From contig NZ_KN882175.1 of NCBI RefSeq assembly GCF_000934755.1, forward strand, positions 148,456-212,455: a stretch of 64,000 nt of DNA, given 5' to 3'. Origin of the DNA: Desulfonatronovibrio magnus (GTDB lineage: Bacteria; Desulfobacterota; Desulfovibrionia; Desulfovibrionales; Desulfonatronovibrionaceae). The notes under the pieces are model-generated. The model saw only the letters and a program-made list of their open reading frames with translations, made no database searches and was not told the DNA's origin. Positions 26,221 to 34,350 of the stretch are shown here, in pieces (position 1 is the stretch's first letter; every line of letters begins with the position of its first letter). The translations under genes and the position numbers were made by a program.

Positions 26221-27618
26221 TCAGCGCGTTTCAAGAAATCCCAGCAGGGTTTCAAGCATACGGGTGGAAGCGGCAAGAGATGATGAAGAATAATCCTGAT
26301 TCTGCCACATGATATGGACAAAACCTGCAAAAGGACGAAAATATGGAGGGGATTGGCGCCAGAAAGAATGATCAGGGATCTGTCCTTTCTGGATAAGTTT
26401 TTTCAGTTGAGCAAGAAATAACAGCGTACACTTGAGAAGTTTGTCATGAACAAATGGATAGTGCGTCACCATCAACCTGACCTTTTCCCTCACCTGTGAC
26501 TTACTGCCAAGACTTGCACTATAAAGCCAGTAACTCTGCCAGAACTCACCAAGATAAAAAGATACAGTTTGTTTTAAGCGGCAGGGATTCAGATTATAAA
26601 GACCTTTGCTGCGCGAAGTTTTAAATATATTAACTGCCTTGAACCCGGTTAGTTCAGCATCTTCAAGAGAGCCGTGCATCATTTTTTCCATGATCAGTAT
26701 AACCTGCCTGATCTTGAATGAATCTGCGCATAGCAAGTCTTTCTGGATACATTCCCAGCATCCTGTACAGCTGATGCTGGAACGAATGATTGCGTGACCT
26801 GGCTGATAAGGACCTGTTTCCCACGGGTTAACCGGACCAAGAGAAAGATTCAGGGTTTTCAGGCCGCACCACGCGCTCAAATGCATGGGACCGGTATCCG
26901 GCGTTATCAGGAGCTCCAAAGTGCTGAAAACAGAAGCAAGCTGGCTTAGACTCAGCTTACCGGTAAGATTTAGCAGTTTCACAGGGCTGAGTTTGACAAT
27001 ATCTCTGGCCTGTTTTTTATCTCCTGGACCACCAATGAGAATGGGCTGATAATTTCTTCTGATAAGCTCTTTGGCCAAAAGAGCATAAAAATAAGGGCCA
27101 GGTCGCTTGTTTTCCTGGCTTGCACCCACAAAAAGTCCAATTTTCCTGGTGCCTGAAGCTCCTCCCGGCTTCTGCCAGACAGTTTTACCCAGAACCTTGC
27201 AATCTATTACATCCAGAGCATTGAGTTCTGCCCAGTGAAAACGGTTATATCTGTTATTCTGGACAATACTTGAACGATAAAGCTGCCATTGGCCCTGTAT
27301 CCTTAAGTTATCACTTTCATCCCTGTAAGGCCCCACGATCTCCCTGGCCTCAACTTTGCCAGCCAGCCAGGCAGCTTCCTTGCGATGACTGAGATTGATG
27401 ACCATGTCATACTTATGCTTCAGCGCGTGTCCATGACTTTCCCATGGAATATAAAGCACTCTCGGTGACAGATCCACCAACCCCTGATAAAACTTCTGTT
27501 CTGCAATTACATGAATGGTTCTCTGCGGATATATCCTGCTCAACCATGAAAAAAGGGGAAATGATAATATCAAATCCCCCATACGCTGCATCTGCAAAAT
27601 AAGAATGGGTTTAGCCAT
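26221..27618 (-). CDS. Glycosyltransferase family 9 (heptosyltransferase-like)
   Basis: 465 aa. The N-terminal 320 residues have the GT-B fold of ADP-heptose:LPS heptosyltransferases: ILILQMQRMGDLILSFPLFSWL (start loop), then IGLFVGASQENKRP, LIGGPGDKKQA and the donor-site block LLITPDTGPMHLSAWCGL with NPWETGPY. A further 145-residue C-terminal helical tail is not part of the usual family. It overlaps the upstream glycosyltransferase gene by 8 bp. The place next to hook genes makes flagellin or envelope glycan modification as likely as LPS core synthesis. Confidence 0.85.
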   Translation of the reverse strand: MAKPILILQMQRMGDLILSFPLFSWLSRIYPQRTIHVIAEQKFYQGLVDLSPRVLYIPWESHGHALKHKYDMVINLSHRKEAAWLAGKVEAREIVGPYRDESDNLRIQGQWQLYRSSIVQNNRYNRFHWAELNALDVIDCKVLGKTVWQKPGGASGTRKIGLFVGASQENKRPGPYFYALLAKELIRRNYQPILIGGPGDKKQARDIVKLSPVKLLNLTGKLSLSQLASVFSTLELLITPDTGPMHLSAWCGLKTLNLSLGPVNPWETGPYQPGHAIIRSSISCTGCWECIQKDLLCADSFKIRQVILIMEKMMHGSLEDAELTGFKAVNIFKTSRSKGLYNLNPCRLKQTVSFYLGEFWQSYWLYSASLGSKSQVREKVRLMVTHYPFVHDKLLKCTLLFLAQLKKLIQKGQIPDHSFWRQSPPYFRPFAGFVHIMWQNQDYSSSSLAASTRMLETLLGFLETR

Positions 27619-29311
27619 AAACTTTTTTCATGGTTTCGCACAACTCAAGCAGACGATGATCGTAAGTGTGCTGCTGAAGAATTCTGTTCCTGGCTTTATG
27701 GGATATTGCATCACATTTTCCAGGATTTTTGAGGTAATATGTGACAATCTCCTTAATCTCTTCTTCTTCCCGGTAAAAAACCACCTCTGAACCCGGATCA
27801 AAGAGATTTTCCATCTGCTTGCGATAGTCAGTAATTAAAAAAGCTCCACAGGCTGGGACATCAAACACCCTTTGATTAACCGCCCCTTTCATTTGTGCAC
27901 TGGTGGTGTTGAAATTAATCCGGGCATAGGGATAAAATCCTGGAAGATCATCATAGTAGTTGAATTCTGGATGATAAGTCCAATCCTGGCTATGGTCAAA
28001 ACATTCCAGCCACCCGTCATCACCGGCAATAAAAGGATTAAAGTCCAGAATCTGTTTTACACATGCATTGCGGTAGATCCTGGTGGCTTCCCAGGTAACC
28101 AGGGTCTCAAAGTCAAGTTTGGACTCAATGCTGGGCAAAGCGTCAAAAACTTCACGCAATTCAAAAAACTTTTCTTCCAGCAGAGGATAAACCAGATGAT
28201 GATCAGAATTAACAAACTCCCAGGCAACCTGCTGGTAGCTCTTTGACAACAATCCTCTGTCATCAGCCCTCCTGACCTTTTCCAGCCTGGCCTCCACCTT
28301 GTGGACCATGGAATTACCAACAAAAGATACATCTCTGGTTTGACTTTTAAAGCCAGACAGACTCTGCCCCGGAGCAAAACGAATGCAGTCTGTAGCCAGC
28401 GGCAGGTAAAATACCTTGTCAAATCCTTTATCTTGCAAACTTTTTAAGTTGTCGGAATCCCATGTAAATATTGTACAGTATGGACTGTTCAGGTTTTCAT
28501 ATAAATAAAGAATCAAATGTGGATTATCAACAAACCAGGAAGCCAGGGGAAGTTCCATCCTGCTTAAAAGGTCCATGAGCACACCTTCGCGGTCAATGCC
28601 AAGATGGTTAATGGTAAACACAAAGTCAGGCCTAAATTCAATAACAGCTTTCAAGATGTCTTGAATGAAATCCTCGCAGCCCATTTCCTGGTTTTTCAGA
28701 CTCAGAAAGTGATGAGGAATGTCTAAGCGCTGGCATGCAGCCATGACTTCACCCATCAAAAAGTAATTAGTAGTAATAAGTAAAAGCCTGGGCTTGTCAT
28801 TCTTAAATCTGGGATACCTGGTTCTGGACCAGAAATCATACTGGCGACCAGTCTTGAGGGTATCAGCTATCAATTTATAGTAGTCACGATCAATACGCAG
28901 ATAGGATGGAATAACTATGGGCAGGAAAATTTTGCCGTTATTCTCCCATTGCCAGGCGGTTAAACGGGAGATGGCGTCTTGAGCATTAGATGACTGAATC
29001 AGAAGAATTCTTTCATCATTCAGAACGTCATGGCTTGCAAAGGCAGAAATGACGGCCTGTTCTTTGTCAACAAAAGCAACAGGACCTGAAGTATTATCTA
29101 AGATAAGCTCAATAAAAGCTCTAGGACCAGTACCAATAACAACCGGCAGGCTGTCAGGATTATTTTGCAGCAGGTTAATGGTATTTTCACAAAAACGAGA
29201 TGCAAAGCGCCCCATCAGGTCAAATTCACGCTCGTCCAGCCTGACTTTGAGGTCAAAACCCAGGCTGTCGTCCGGCCTGATGGAAACTTGAAGCAAACTA
29301 TGTGTACTCAT
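27611..29311 (-). CDS. CgeB-like glycosyltransferase (DUF3880-type)
   Basis: 566 aa. N-terminal 100 residues are an unknown region with VVIGTGPRAFIEL. Then LLLITTNYFLMGEVMAACQRL and FVFTINHLGIDREGVLMDLLSRM begin a DUF3880-type GT-B domain, with SWFVDNPHLI and FYLPLATDCIRFAP; the C-terminal glyco_trans_1_2 block has GAVNQRVFDVPACGAFLITDYRKQM. An 18-codon upstream extension in frame runs into repeat F2 and was not used; the ATG at 29311 is the first start outside the repeat. Proteins of this type act in flagellin glycosylation or spore/cell-surface glycans. Coupled with the GT9 gene. Confidence 0.82.
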   Translation of the reverse strand: MSTHSLLQVSIRPDDSLGFDLKVRLDEREFDLMGRFASRFCENTINLLQNNPDSLPVVIGTGPRAFIELILDNTSGPVAFVDKEQAVISAFASHDVLNDERILLIQSSNAQDAISRLTAWQWENNGKIFLPIVIPSYLRIDRDYYKLIADTLKTGRQYDFWSRTRYPRFKNDKPRLLLITTNYFLMGEVMAACQRLDIPHHFLSLKNQEMGCEDFIQDILKAVIEFRPDFVFTINHLGIDREGVLMDLLSRMELPLASWFVDNPHLILYLYENLNSPYCTIFTWDSDNLKSLQDKGFDKVFYLPLATDCIRFAPGQSLSGFKSQTRDVSFVGNSMVHKVEARLEKVRRADDRGLLSKSYQQVAWEFVNSDHHLVYPLLEEKFFELREVFDALPSIESKLDFETLVTWEATRIYRNACVKQILDFNPFIAGDDGWLECFDHSQDWTYHPEFNYYDDLPGFYPYARINFNTTSAQMKGAVNQRVFDVPACGAFLITDYRKQMENLFDPGSEVVFYREEEEIKEIVTYYLKNPGKCDAISHKARNRILQQHTYDHRLLELCETMKKVYG

Positions 29312-29325
29312 GTACTGATTTATAA

Positions 29326-29468
29326 CACTACAGCGACATATTGTGTAAATTATTGCCTGATCCACCGGGGACAGGCACTTTTGCCGACCTCAAACCGCAA
29401 AACAACTGGATAATCCGGCGGCAAAAGAGCCAGTCTCCTTCCAACTTGAATAAAGTGTCGCTGCAGTG
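29326..29468 (+). repeat. Repeat F2 (hairpin MITE-like), intact copy
   Basis: 143 bp with 13-bp terminal inverted repeats CACTACAGCGACA and TGTCGCTGCAGTG (one mismatch). Inside is GGGGACAGGCACTTTTGCCG paired in inverse with CGGCAAAAGAGCCAGTCTCC. It sits just in front of the CgeB-like gene. Confidence 0.9.
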
Positions 29469-29487
29469 ATAACGCATTATTTGTAAT

Positions 29488-29640
29488 AGTTTAATAACTT
29501 ACTGCTTCAATCCTGCAGCAAAAAAAAGATTATTTTTGGGCACTGACAAGACCAATAAGGTCCAACAACTTAGATCTTCAGCCTTCAGCCTGAAAATTAC
29601 AGCCAACCTCAAAACTCAACAATACTTGCTTCATTTGGGT
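29488..29640 (+). repeat. Dispersed repeat F4, degenerate short copy
   Basis: Starts TAACTTACTGCTTCAATCCTG, has CTTCAGCCTTCAGCCTGAAAA and ends ATTTGGGTTG, matching the 3' half of 4191-4562 with more change than the other copies. Confidence 0.55.
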
Positions 29641-29666
29641 TGCTGGAAAGGCTCTCACTAACCTTT

Positions 29667-31013
29667 TTAAATGTGATGATATCCGCAACTGTCAGGGTTT
29701 TTAGCCTTATACATGGCTTTATCTGCCTGCTGTATAATATCTTCAGCACATTTACCGTCATCAGGATAAACACTGATCCCTATGCTGACTCCAATAACAC
29801 AACCCTCGGCAATCTCAAAAGGTCTTGCAAGATCACAAGAAATCTTGTCAGATACAGATATGGCATCATCTACAGATTTAATCTCCGGAAGCACCACTAC
29901 AAACTCGTCTCCGCCAAACCTGGCTACAGTGTCTGAAGCCCTGACAATTTTTGTTATTCTGCTTGCCACTTCCTGGAGCAACAAATCACCTACTCTATGT
30001 CCGAACTGATCATTTATCTTTTTAAAACCATTGAGATCCATAAACAATATGCCGAGCTTTTTACTGTATCTGTCTGCAAGGGCCATGTTCTGGGTCAATC
30101 TCTCCTGCAGAAGATTCCTGTTGGCTAATCCGGTCAACTCATCATGCATGGCCATGTGCCTGATCTTTTCCTGCATCATGCGCTGATCTGTTATATCTAC
30201 CCCCGTACTAAGCACAAACTCAGGGCGGCCAATTTCATCGTAAACCAGAGAATTAGACCATGAGATAAGCCTTTGCTCTCCGTCTCTGGCAATCCAGTAA
30301 GCCTCATGTTCTTCGGGCATATCCAGCATATCTTGCATGAAGTAAGATGCTATAGTTTTCTGCTCATTAATAGAAATCAGAAAGTCCAGCATTTTTTTGC
30401 CTTCAATTTCTCGAGAATCATAGCCTGTAAGCTCTTCGCAGGCACGATTAAATATTATTATGCGGGCTTCTTTATCAAGCAGAACAATAAGAACTCTGGC
30501 CGAATCTAAAAGCAGGGAAATAAACCTCTTTTCTTTGCGCAGACGCTTTTCAATTTCCTTTCTTTTTTTAAGCTCATCCACTACCTGGTCTTTCACCTTG
30601 CGATACTCAACTATCCTGGTGTTGAGTTCAGTAACATCCTGAATAGTGATAAGAGCCAGATGCTGCCCCTTCATTTCAGGTAACGTTAAAGCCGTGACAG
30701 TCGTATTATGAAGTCTGACCTGGCCACTGCTGGTCTTCATTTCAATGAAGTTTCTATGTAAATGCGAAGAAAATATAGCTGGCGGTCCACCTTCAAATAT
30801 GGTGCTGATTCTCCTGATAAATTTAGGTTTATCCGCCTCAGGAAATCTTTTAAGCAAATTATCTCCAACAATATCACTTTCATGAATGCCTGACCAATCC
30901 CTCATGACCTTGTTCCAGAAAAGAACCTCATAATTGCTATTTAATACAAAAATGCCCAGAGGCAGTCGGTTCAATATCCAGAATTGATTATTGGTTTCTT
31001 CAATTTTAAGCAT
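29667..31013 (-). CDS. Diguanylate cyclase with two PAS domains
   Basis: About 448 aa, probably cytoplasmic (no membrane span). A first PAS (about 10-120, LPLGIFVLNSNYEVLFWNKVM), a coiled linker, a second PAS with PAC (about 150-275, VLLDKEARIIIFNRACEELTG), then a GGDEF domain. The active site FGGDEF is intact and RASD lies five residues before it, so the enzyme should make c-di-GMP and be inhibited by it. No EAL domain. The ATG at 31013 was preferred over a GTG four codons upstream; neither has a good RBS. It follows cheC after a repeat-filled gap of 400 bp. Confidence 0.9.
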   Translation of the reverse strand: MLKIEETNNQFWILNRLPLGIFVLNSNYEVLFWNKVMRDWSGIHESDIVGDNLLKRFPEADKPKFIRRISTIFEGGPPAIFSSHLHRNFIEMKTSSGQVRLHNTTVTALTLPEMKGQHLALITIQDVTELNTRIVEYRKVKDQVVDELKKRKEIEKRLRKEKRFISLLLDSARVLIVLLDKEARIIIFNRACEELTGYDSREIEGKKMLDFLISINEQKTIASYFMQDMLDMPEEHEAYWIARDGEQRLISWSNSLVYDEIGRPEFVLSTGVDITDQRMMQEKIRHMAMHDELTGLANRNLLQERLTQNMALADRYSKKLGILFMDLNGFKKINDQFGHRVGDLLLQEVASRITKIVRASDTVARFGGDEFVVVLPEIKSVDDAISVSDKISCDLARPFEIAEGCVIGVSIGISVYPDDGKCAEDIIQQADKAMYKAKNPDSCGYHHI

Positions 31014-31058
31014 TTTTAAGCACAATTAATAGCTTGAGAGTTAAAAGTTATCAGGTCA

Positions 31059-31172
31059 CACTACAGCGACACTTTTTTAAGCTGGAAGGAGAATGGCTCT
31101 TTTGCCGCAGGATAGTCTGCCTTTTTTATGGTTTGAGGCCGGCAAAAGCCAGACTCCCGTGCTACATCCAGG
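31059..31172 (-). repeat. Repeat F2, truncated copy
   Basis: Keeps CACTACAGCGACA, GGCTCTTTTGCCGC, GGTTTGAGGCCGGCAAA and CCAGACTCCC but lacks the second terminal repeat. The rest of the 31014-31414 gap has an AT-rich TTATCAGTTAATTGTTATTAG word that recurs at 33260 and 43670. Confidence 0.75.
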
Positions 31173-31414
31173 GGTCTAAACTTTTACGTTATCAGTTAAT
31201 TGTTATTAGTTGAAGAAAAAAATCATTATGATTTCGGGCACTTATGACTTGAAGGCGTTTAAATATCTAAAATTATGAAAGGCACCATAAAGCCAGGGTG
31301 CTGCACGATAAATTTTGACTGTCCAGTTAATGAGCCTGGTTTTGCTGACCGAAAATTCAGGCTGGCCAATGATGGCTATAGGCTGAATCTTAAACAGGCT
31401 GATATTCGCAATAT

Positions 31415-32029
31415 CTATAAGGAATTAAGAACATTATCAATGGCTTCTGTAAGACTTTTCATTGAATCAATACCAAAAAACAGTAAAATATCCCCAGCTA
31501 TGGCATGTTCTTCCACAACAAAGTGAGTTCTTGCAAGAATTATGGCAAATTCACCTTCAACGTGATTGAGGTTGAATATTTCATTTATGTCGGATTCAAA
31601 CATAAAGTCCGGAATTGAGTAATCCAGATTAAGCTTCAAAAAATTTGAAAAGTGTCCCATGACTGCATTTAAAACAATATTGCCGATCTCTGTCAGTGCC
31701 TCCCCGCGCATGGCATCTAAGTCCATATCCTCAATATTGGATTCTTCAGGCACCAGAAGGTTCACCAGATTGACCGCGCTCTCCGGAGGAAACAATAAAG
31801 CTGCCTGCCCGGGAACAGCACCCTCAAACCTCAAGATAACGCTTGCAAGTGATGACCTGGCAAGAAATGCCAGTTCATTCATCACCCTGTCCTGACTGAC
31901 GATTTTCAACTCGGGTACGCTCAAATCAACATGAGTGTCAAGAATGCTGTTTAGAGAACTTGCTGCTTGCCCTACCCCGATATTCACCACTTCGGTCAAC
32001 ACATCTTTGTGTACATCGCTTAATTGCAT
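31415..32029 (-). CDS. CheC-family chemotaxis phosphatase
   Basis: 204 aa, two-fold repeat of the CheC/CheX/FliY phosphatase fold. Site 1: DVLTEVVNIGVGQAASSLN; site 2: EALTEIGNIVLNAVMGHFSN. Both contain the E-x3-N motif that removes phosphate from CheY in this family. It sits 15 bp after the receiver-only gene and probably acts on that receiver. No CheD gene is adjacent. RBS is unremarkable. Confidence 0.88.
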   Translation of the reverse strand: MQLSDVHKDVLTEVVNIGVGQAASSLNSILDTHVDLSVPELKIVSQDRVMNELAFLARSSLASVILRFEGAVPGQAALLFPPESAVNLVNLLVPEESNIEDMDLDAMRGEALTEIGNIVLNAVMGHFSNFLKLNLDYSIPDFMFESDINEIFNLNHVEGEFAIILARTHFVVEEHAIAGDILLFFGIDSMKSLTEAIDNVLNSL

Positions 32030-32044
32030 CTCACCAATCCTTCT

Positions 32045-32404
32045 TTATGAGCCTAATACTGATTTTAAAACACTGGAGATTTTGTTTTCATCTACAGGCT
32101 TATAAACAATTTGCCTGACCCCGTCTTCCTCACATCTCTGCCTGGTAGTTTCCTGCACATCTGCCGTAACTACCACTACAGGTACAGTACTGTGCTTGCT
32201 TTTAAGCACCTTGAGGACCTGAAAACCATTAATATCAGGCATTAGCAGATCCAAAAAAACAAGATCAGGCTGCTTGGCTTCAATCAACCTCAAAGCTTCT
32301 CTGCCAGAATCGGCTTCCATAACTTCATGTCCAGCATTACTTACAATACGCTTTATGATTGTCCTTTGAAAGGCTGAATCTTCAACTATTAGTATCTTTG
32401 CCAT
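32045..32404 (-). CDS. CheY-like single-domain response regulator
   Basis: 119 aa, receiver only. Acidic pocket from VEDSAF (Glu-Asp) and phospho-acceptor Asp in LVFLDLLMPDINGFQVL; VVVTAD and YKPVDENK give the conserved Thr and Lys. No output domain. With CheC directly downstream it forms a receiver-phosphatase pair, and the diguanylate cyclase follows. Its kinase is not in the window. It may set chemotaxis or c-di-GMP output, by context only. Confidence 0.92.
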   Translation of the reverse strand: MAKILIVEDSAFQRTIIKRIVSNAGHEVMEADSGREALRLIEAKQPDLVFLDLLMPDINGFQVLKVLKSKHSTVPVVVVTADVQETTRQRCEEDGVRQIVYKPVDENKISSVLKSVLGS

Positions 32405-32425
32405 ACTTTTTCGTCTCCTTAATAT

Positions 32426-33223
32426 TTAATCCTTATAACAATGATCAGGCCCGGGAAATACGCTGTCTCTAACCTCAGCTGAATAGCTTGAAACAGCTTT
32501 TTTGATTTCAGTTGCAAGATTTGCATATGTTTTAACAAATTTAGGTCTGAACCCCTCTGTGATTCCAAGAATATCATTTATAACCAGTACCTGACCGTCA
32601 CAATGCGGACCTGCACCGATGCCAATAGTTGGAATGCGTAGCCGGGACGTGATTTTTTCAGCAAGTGACGGAGGTACCGCCTCAAGCACAATGCTGAAAC
32701 AACCTGCCTTTTCAAGCTCCAACGCCTGGGACAAAAGAAGATCTCCAGCCTTGCCTCTTCCCTGAACCTTGTAACCACCCATAACTGCGATTTGTTGGGG
32801 ATTAAGCCCAAGATGTCCCATGACTGGAATGCCGGTCTGGACCATGGATTCAATCTGAGGCAAAATCACTGATCCCCCCTCAACCTTGACAGCTCCTGCA
32901 CCAGCCTCCTTGAGAAAACGACCGGCATTGAACACCGCTTTACCAACACTTGTCTGGTAAGACATAAACGGCATGTCAGCTACCACTAAGGCATTGGAAG
33001 TTCCACGCACAACTGCCTTGGTATGATGTAGCATATCCCGCATATCCACAGGCAAGGTATCAGCATATCCCAAGGTAACCATGCCCAGGGAATCCCCCAC
33101 CAGAATGATGTCAATATTACATTGATCAACAAGTCTGGCCATGGTATAGTCGTAGGCAGTTACCACTGTTATCTTGCTGATATTTTTTGATTTCATTATT
33201 TTTGGCACAGTTATTTCATTCAT
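32426..33223 (-). CDS. panB: 3-methyl-2-oxobutanoate hydroxymethyltransferase
   Basis: 265-aa PanB, first step of pantothenate (CoA) synthesis: transfers hydroxymethyl from methylene-THF to ketoisovalerate to make ketopantoate. Seen: VTAYDYTMARLVDQ, ILVGDSLGMVTLGYADTLPV (Mg2+-binding Asp), VVADMPFMSYQTS, VKVEGG, MGHLGLNPQQ and IGIGAGPHCDGQVLVINDILG. No panC or panD nearby. It lies upstream of the response regulator by 21 bp and may share its transcript. Confidence 0.95.
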   Translation of the reverse strand: MNEITVPKIMKSKNISKITVVTAYDYTMARLVDQCNIDIILVGDSLGMVTLGYADTLPVDMRDMLHHTKAVVRGTSNALVVADMPFMSYQTSVGKAVFNAGRFLKEAGAGAVKVEGGSVILPQIESMVQTGIPVMGHLGLNPQQIAVMGGYKVQGRGKAGDLLLSQALELEKAGCFSIVLEAVPPSLAEKITSRLRIPTIGIGAGPHCDGQVLVINDILGITEGFRPKFVKTYANLATEIKKAVSSYSAEVRDSVFPGPDHCYKD

Positions 33224-33282
33224 AACACTATACTGTTAGTCATAGTTGGAGAGTTAAAAAGTTATCGGTTAATTGTTATTAG

Positions 33283-33433
33283 GTATCTGTTTAGCGCTTT
33301 TAAGGAAAGCAGGGGACAGGCACTCCGGGACCCACTTGAACATCATTTTGTGCTTAAAATATCTCATTTTTTGGGACAAGTGGGTCCCGGAAGAGCCAGT
33401 CCCCATGCCACATGCAAAGCGCTAAACAGATAC
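33283..33433 (+). repeat. Repeat F3 (hairpin MITE-like), intact copy
   Basis: 151 bp with perfect 18-bp terminal inverted repeats, GTATCTGTTTAGCGCTTT and its complement. Inside, GGGGACAGGCACTCC and GAAGAGCCAGTCCCC pair in inverse with few mismatches, and GGGACCCACTTG pairs with CAAGTGGGTCCC. The whole element can fold as one long hairpin. Flanks are AT-rich TTATTAG repeats. Confidence 0.92.
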
Positions 33434-33609
33434 GTTATTAGTTATTAGTTATTAGTTGAAGAAAAAGTTAACATAAGTTCAAATAGTCAGGCTTTGAGAA
33501 GTTATTCATATGCTCGGTCCAGTTCGCAACGGACTGAGACGATTACCAATAACAATGAACCGATAACTGATAGCTGATAATTTTACATTTTTAAAAAACG
33601 GAAAAAATC

Positions 33610-34305
33610 ATGGATAATAGTAATCTTCCGGTCAGCATCAACCATTCGCCCAGTAATGTCAAAAAACATTTTCTGATTATTGGAGCAATTTTACTGATAG
33701 CATTTGCAGGCGGTTTTGTGAGCAAACAGATGTCTCCTCCACCACATGCGGAAAATCAGGAAACTGCTTACAACCATAATATAAAGCTAGCTCAGGATGA
33801 TACGAGTCACTCAACAGATGAACAGCCTGCCATGCAAAGCCCTCCTTCTTCCTCTGCCATCTTCACAGAAATAACCGGAATAGTCGAGTACATTTCACCT
33901 GGTCTGGTTGAAACAGGTAGCGTGCAGAAAGGAGAACTGCTGATCAAGCTAAACACCCGACAGTATATTATTGCGCGCCAACAGGCAATTATTGATGCTT
34001 CGCAATTAGAGAGCAGACTGGCGCACTTGGAAAGACGGGCTCTTGCTGAACGTCAGGAATGGTATAGATTTCAGACAAGAAGATACTTTGAACCCGACCC
34101 CATGACTCAGTATGAACCAGCGCTGTCACAATTACGGCATGACCTGGCCAGAATTTATTCGCATATAGAACAATTGGATTATCATCTAACCAGATCAGAA
34201 GTGCATGCCCCGTTTAATGCAGAAGTGATGGAGATTAAAACTGGCATTGGCCAGCGGGTGGATCCATACCAGCCTTTTGCCGTTATCAGAGAACGCGTCT
34301 CCTGA
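33610..34305 (+). CDS. HlyD-like membrane-anchored adaptor, short form
   Basis: 231 aa: a 20-residue cytoplasmic start, one membrane span (about 20-38), a polar linker rich in Ser, Glu and Gln, then a lipoyl half-motif (VEYISPGLVETGSVQKGELLIKL), a helical hairpin (about 118-200) and the second lipoyl half (HAPFNAEVMEIKTGIGQRV). It lacks the beta-barrel and outer domains of normal RND/ABC adaptors, and no pump gene is adjacent. It may be a partial relic or a minimal adaptor. ATG start; convergent with cls. Confidence 0.7.
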   Translation: MDNSNLPVSINHSPSNVKKHFLIIGAILLIAFAGGFVSKQMSPPPHAENQETAYNHNIKLAQDDTSHSTDEQPAMQSPPSSSAIFTEITGIVEYISPGLVETGSVQKGELLIKLNTRQYIIARQQAIIDASQLESRLAHLERRALAERQEWYRFQTRRYFEPDPMTQYEPALSQLRHDLARIYSHIEQLDYHLTRSEVHAPFNAEVMEIKTGIGQRVDPYQPFAVIRERVS

Positions 34306-34306
34306 A

Positions 34307-34346
34307 GATAGTGTTCCGTCGCACAGGTGTTCTGAGTGACACTATC
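34307..34346. terminator. Weak inverted repeat between convergent genes
   Basis: GATAGTGT at 34307-34314 and ACACTATC at 34339-34346, with a 24-base loop and no clear T-run. It lies between the converging HlyD-like and cls genes; termination is only a guess. Confidence 0.3.
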
Positions 34347-34350
34347 CTGA

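Noticed and set aside
31275-31526. 83-codon plus-strand frame
   Set aside because: Its second half overlaps cheC in antisense; the first half has no RBS or motif.
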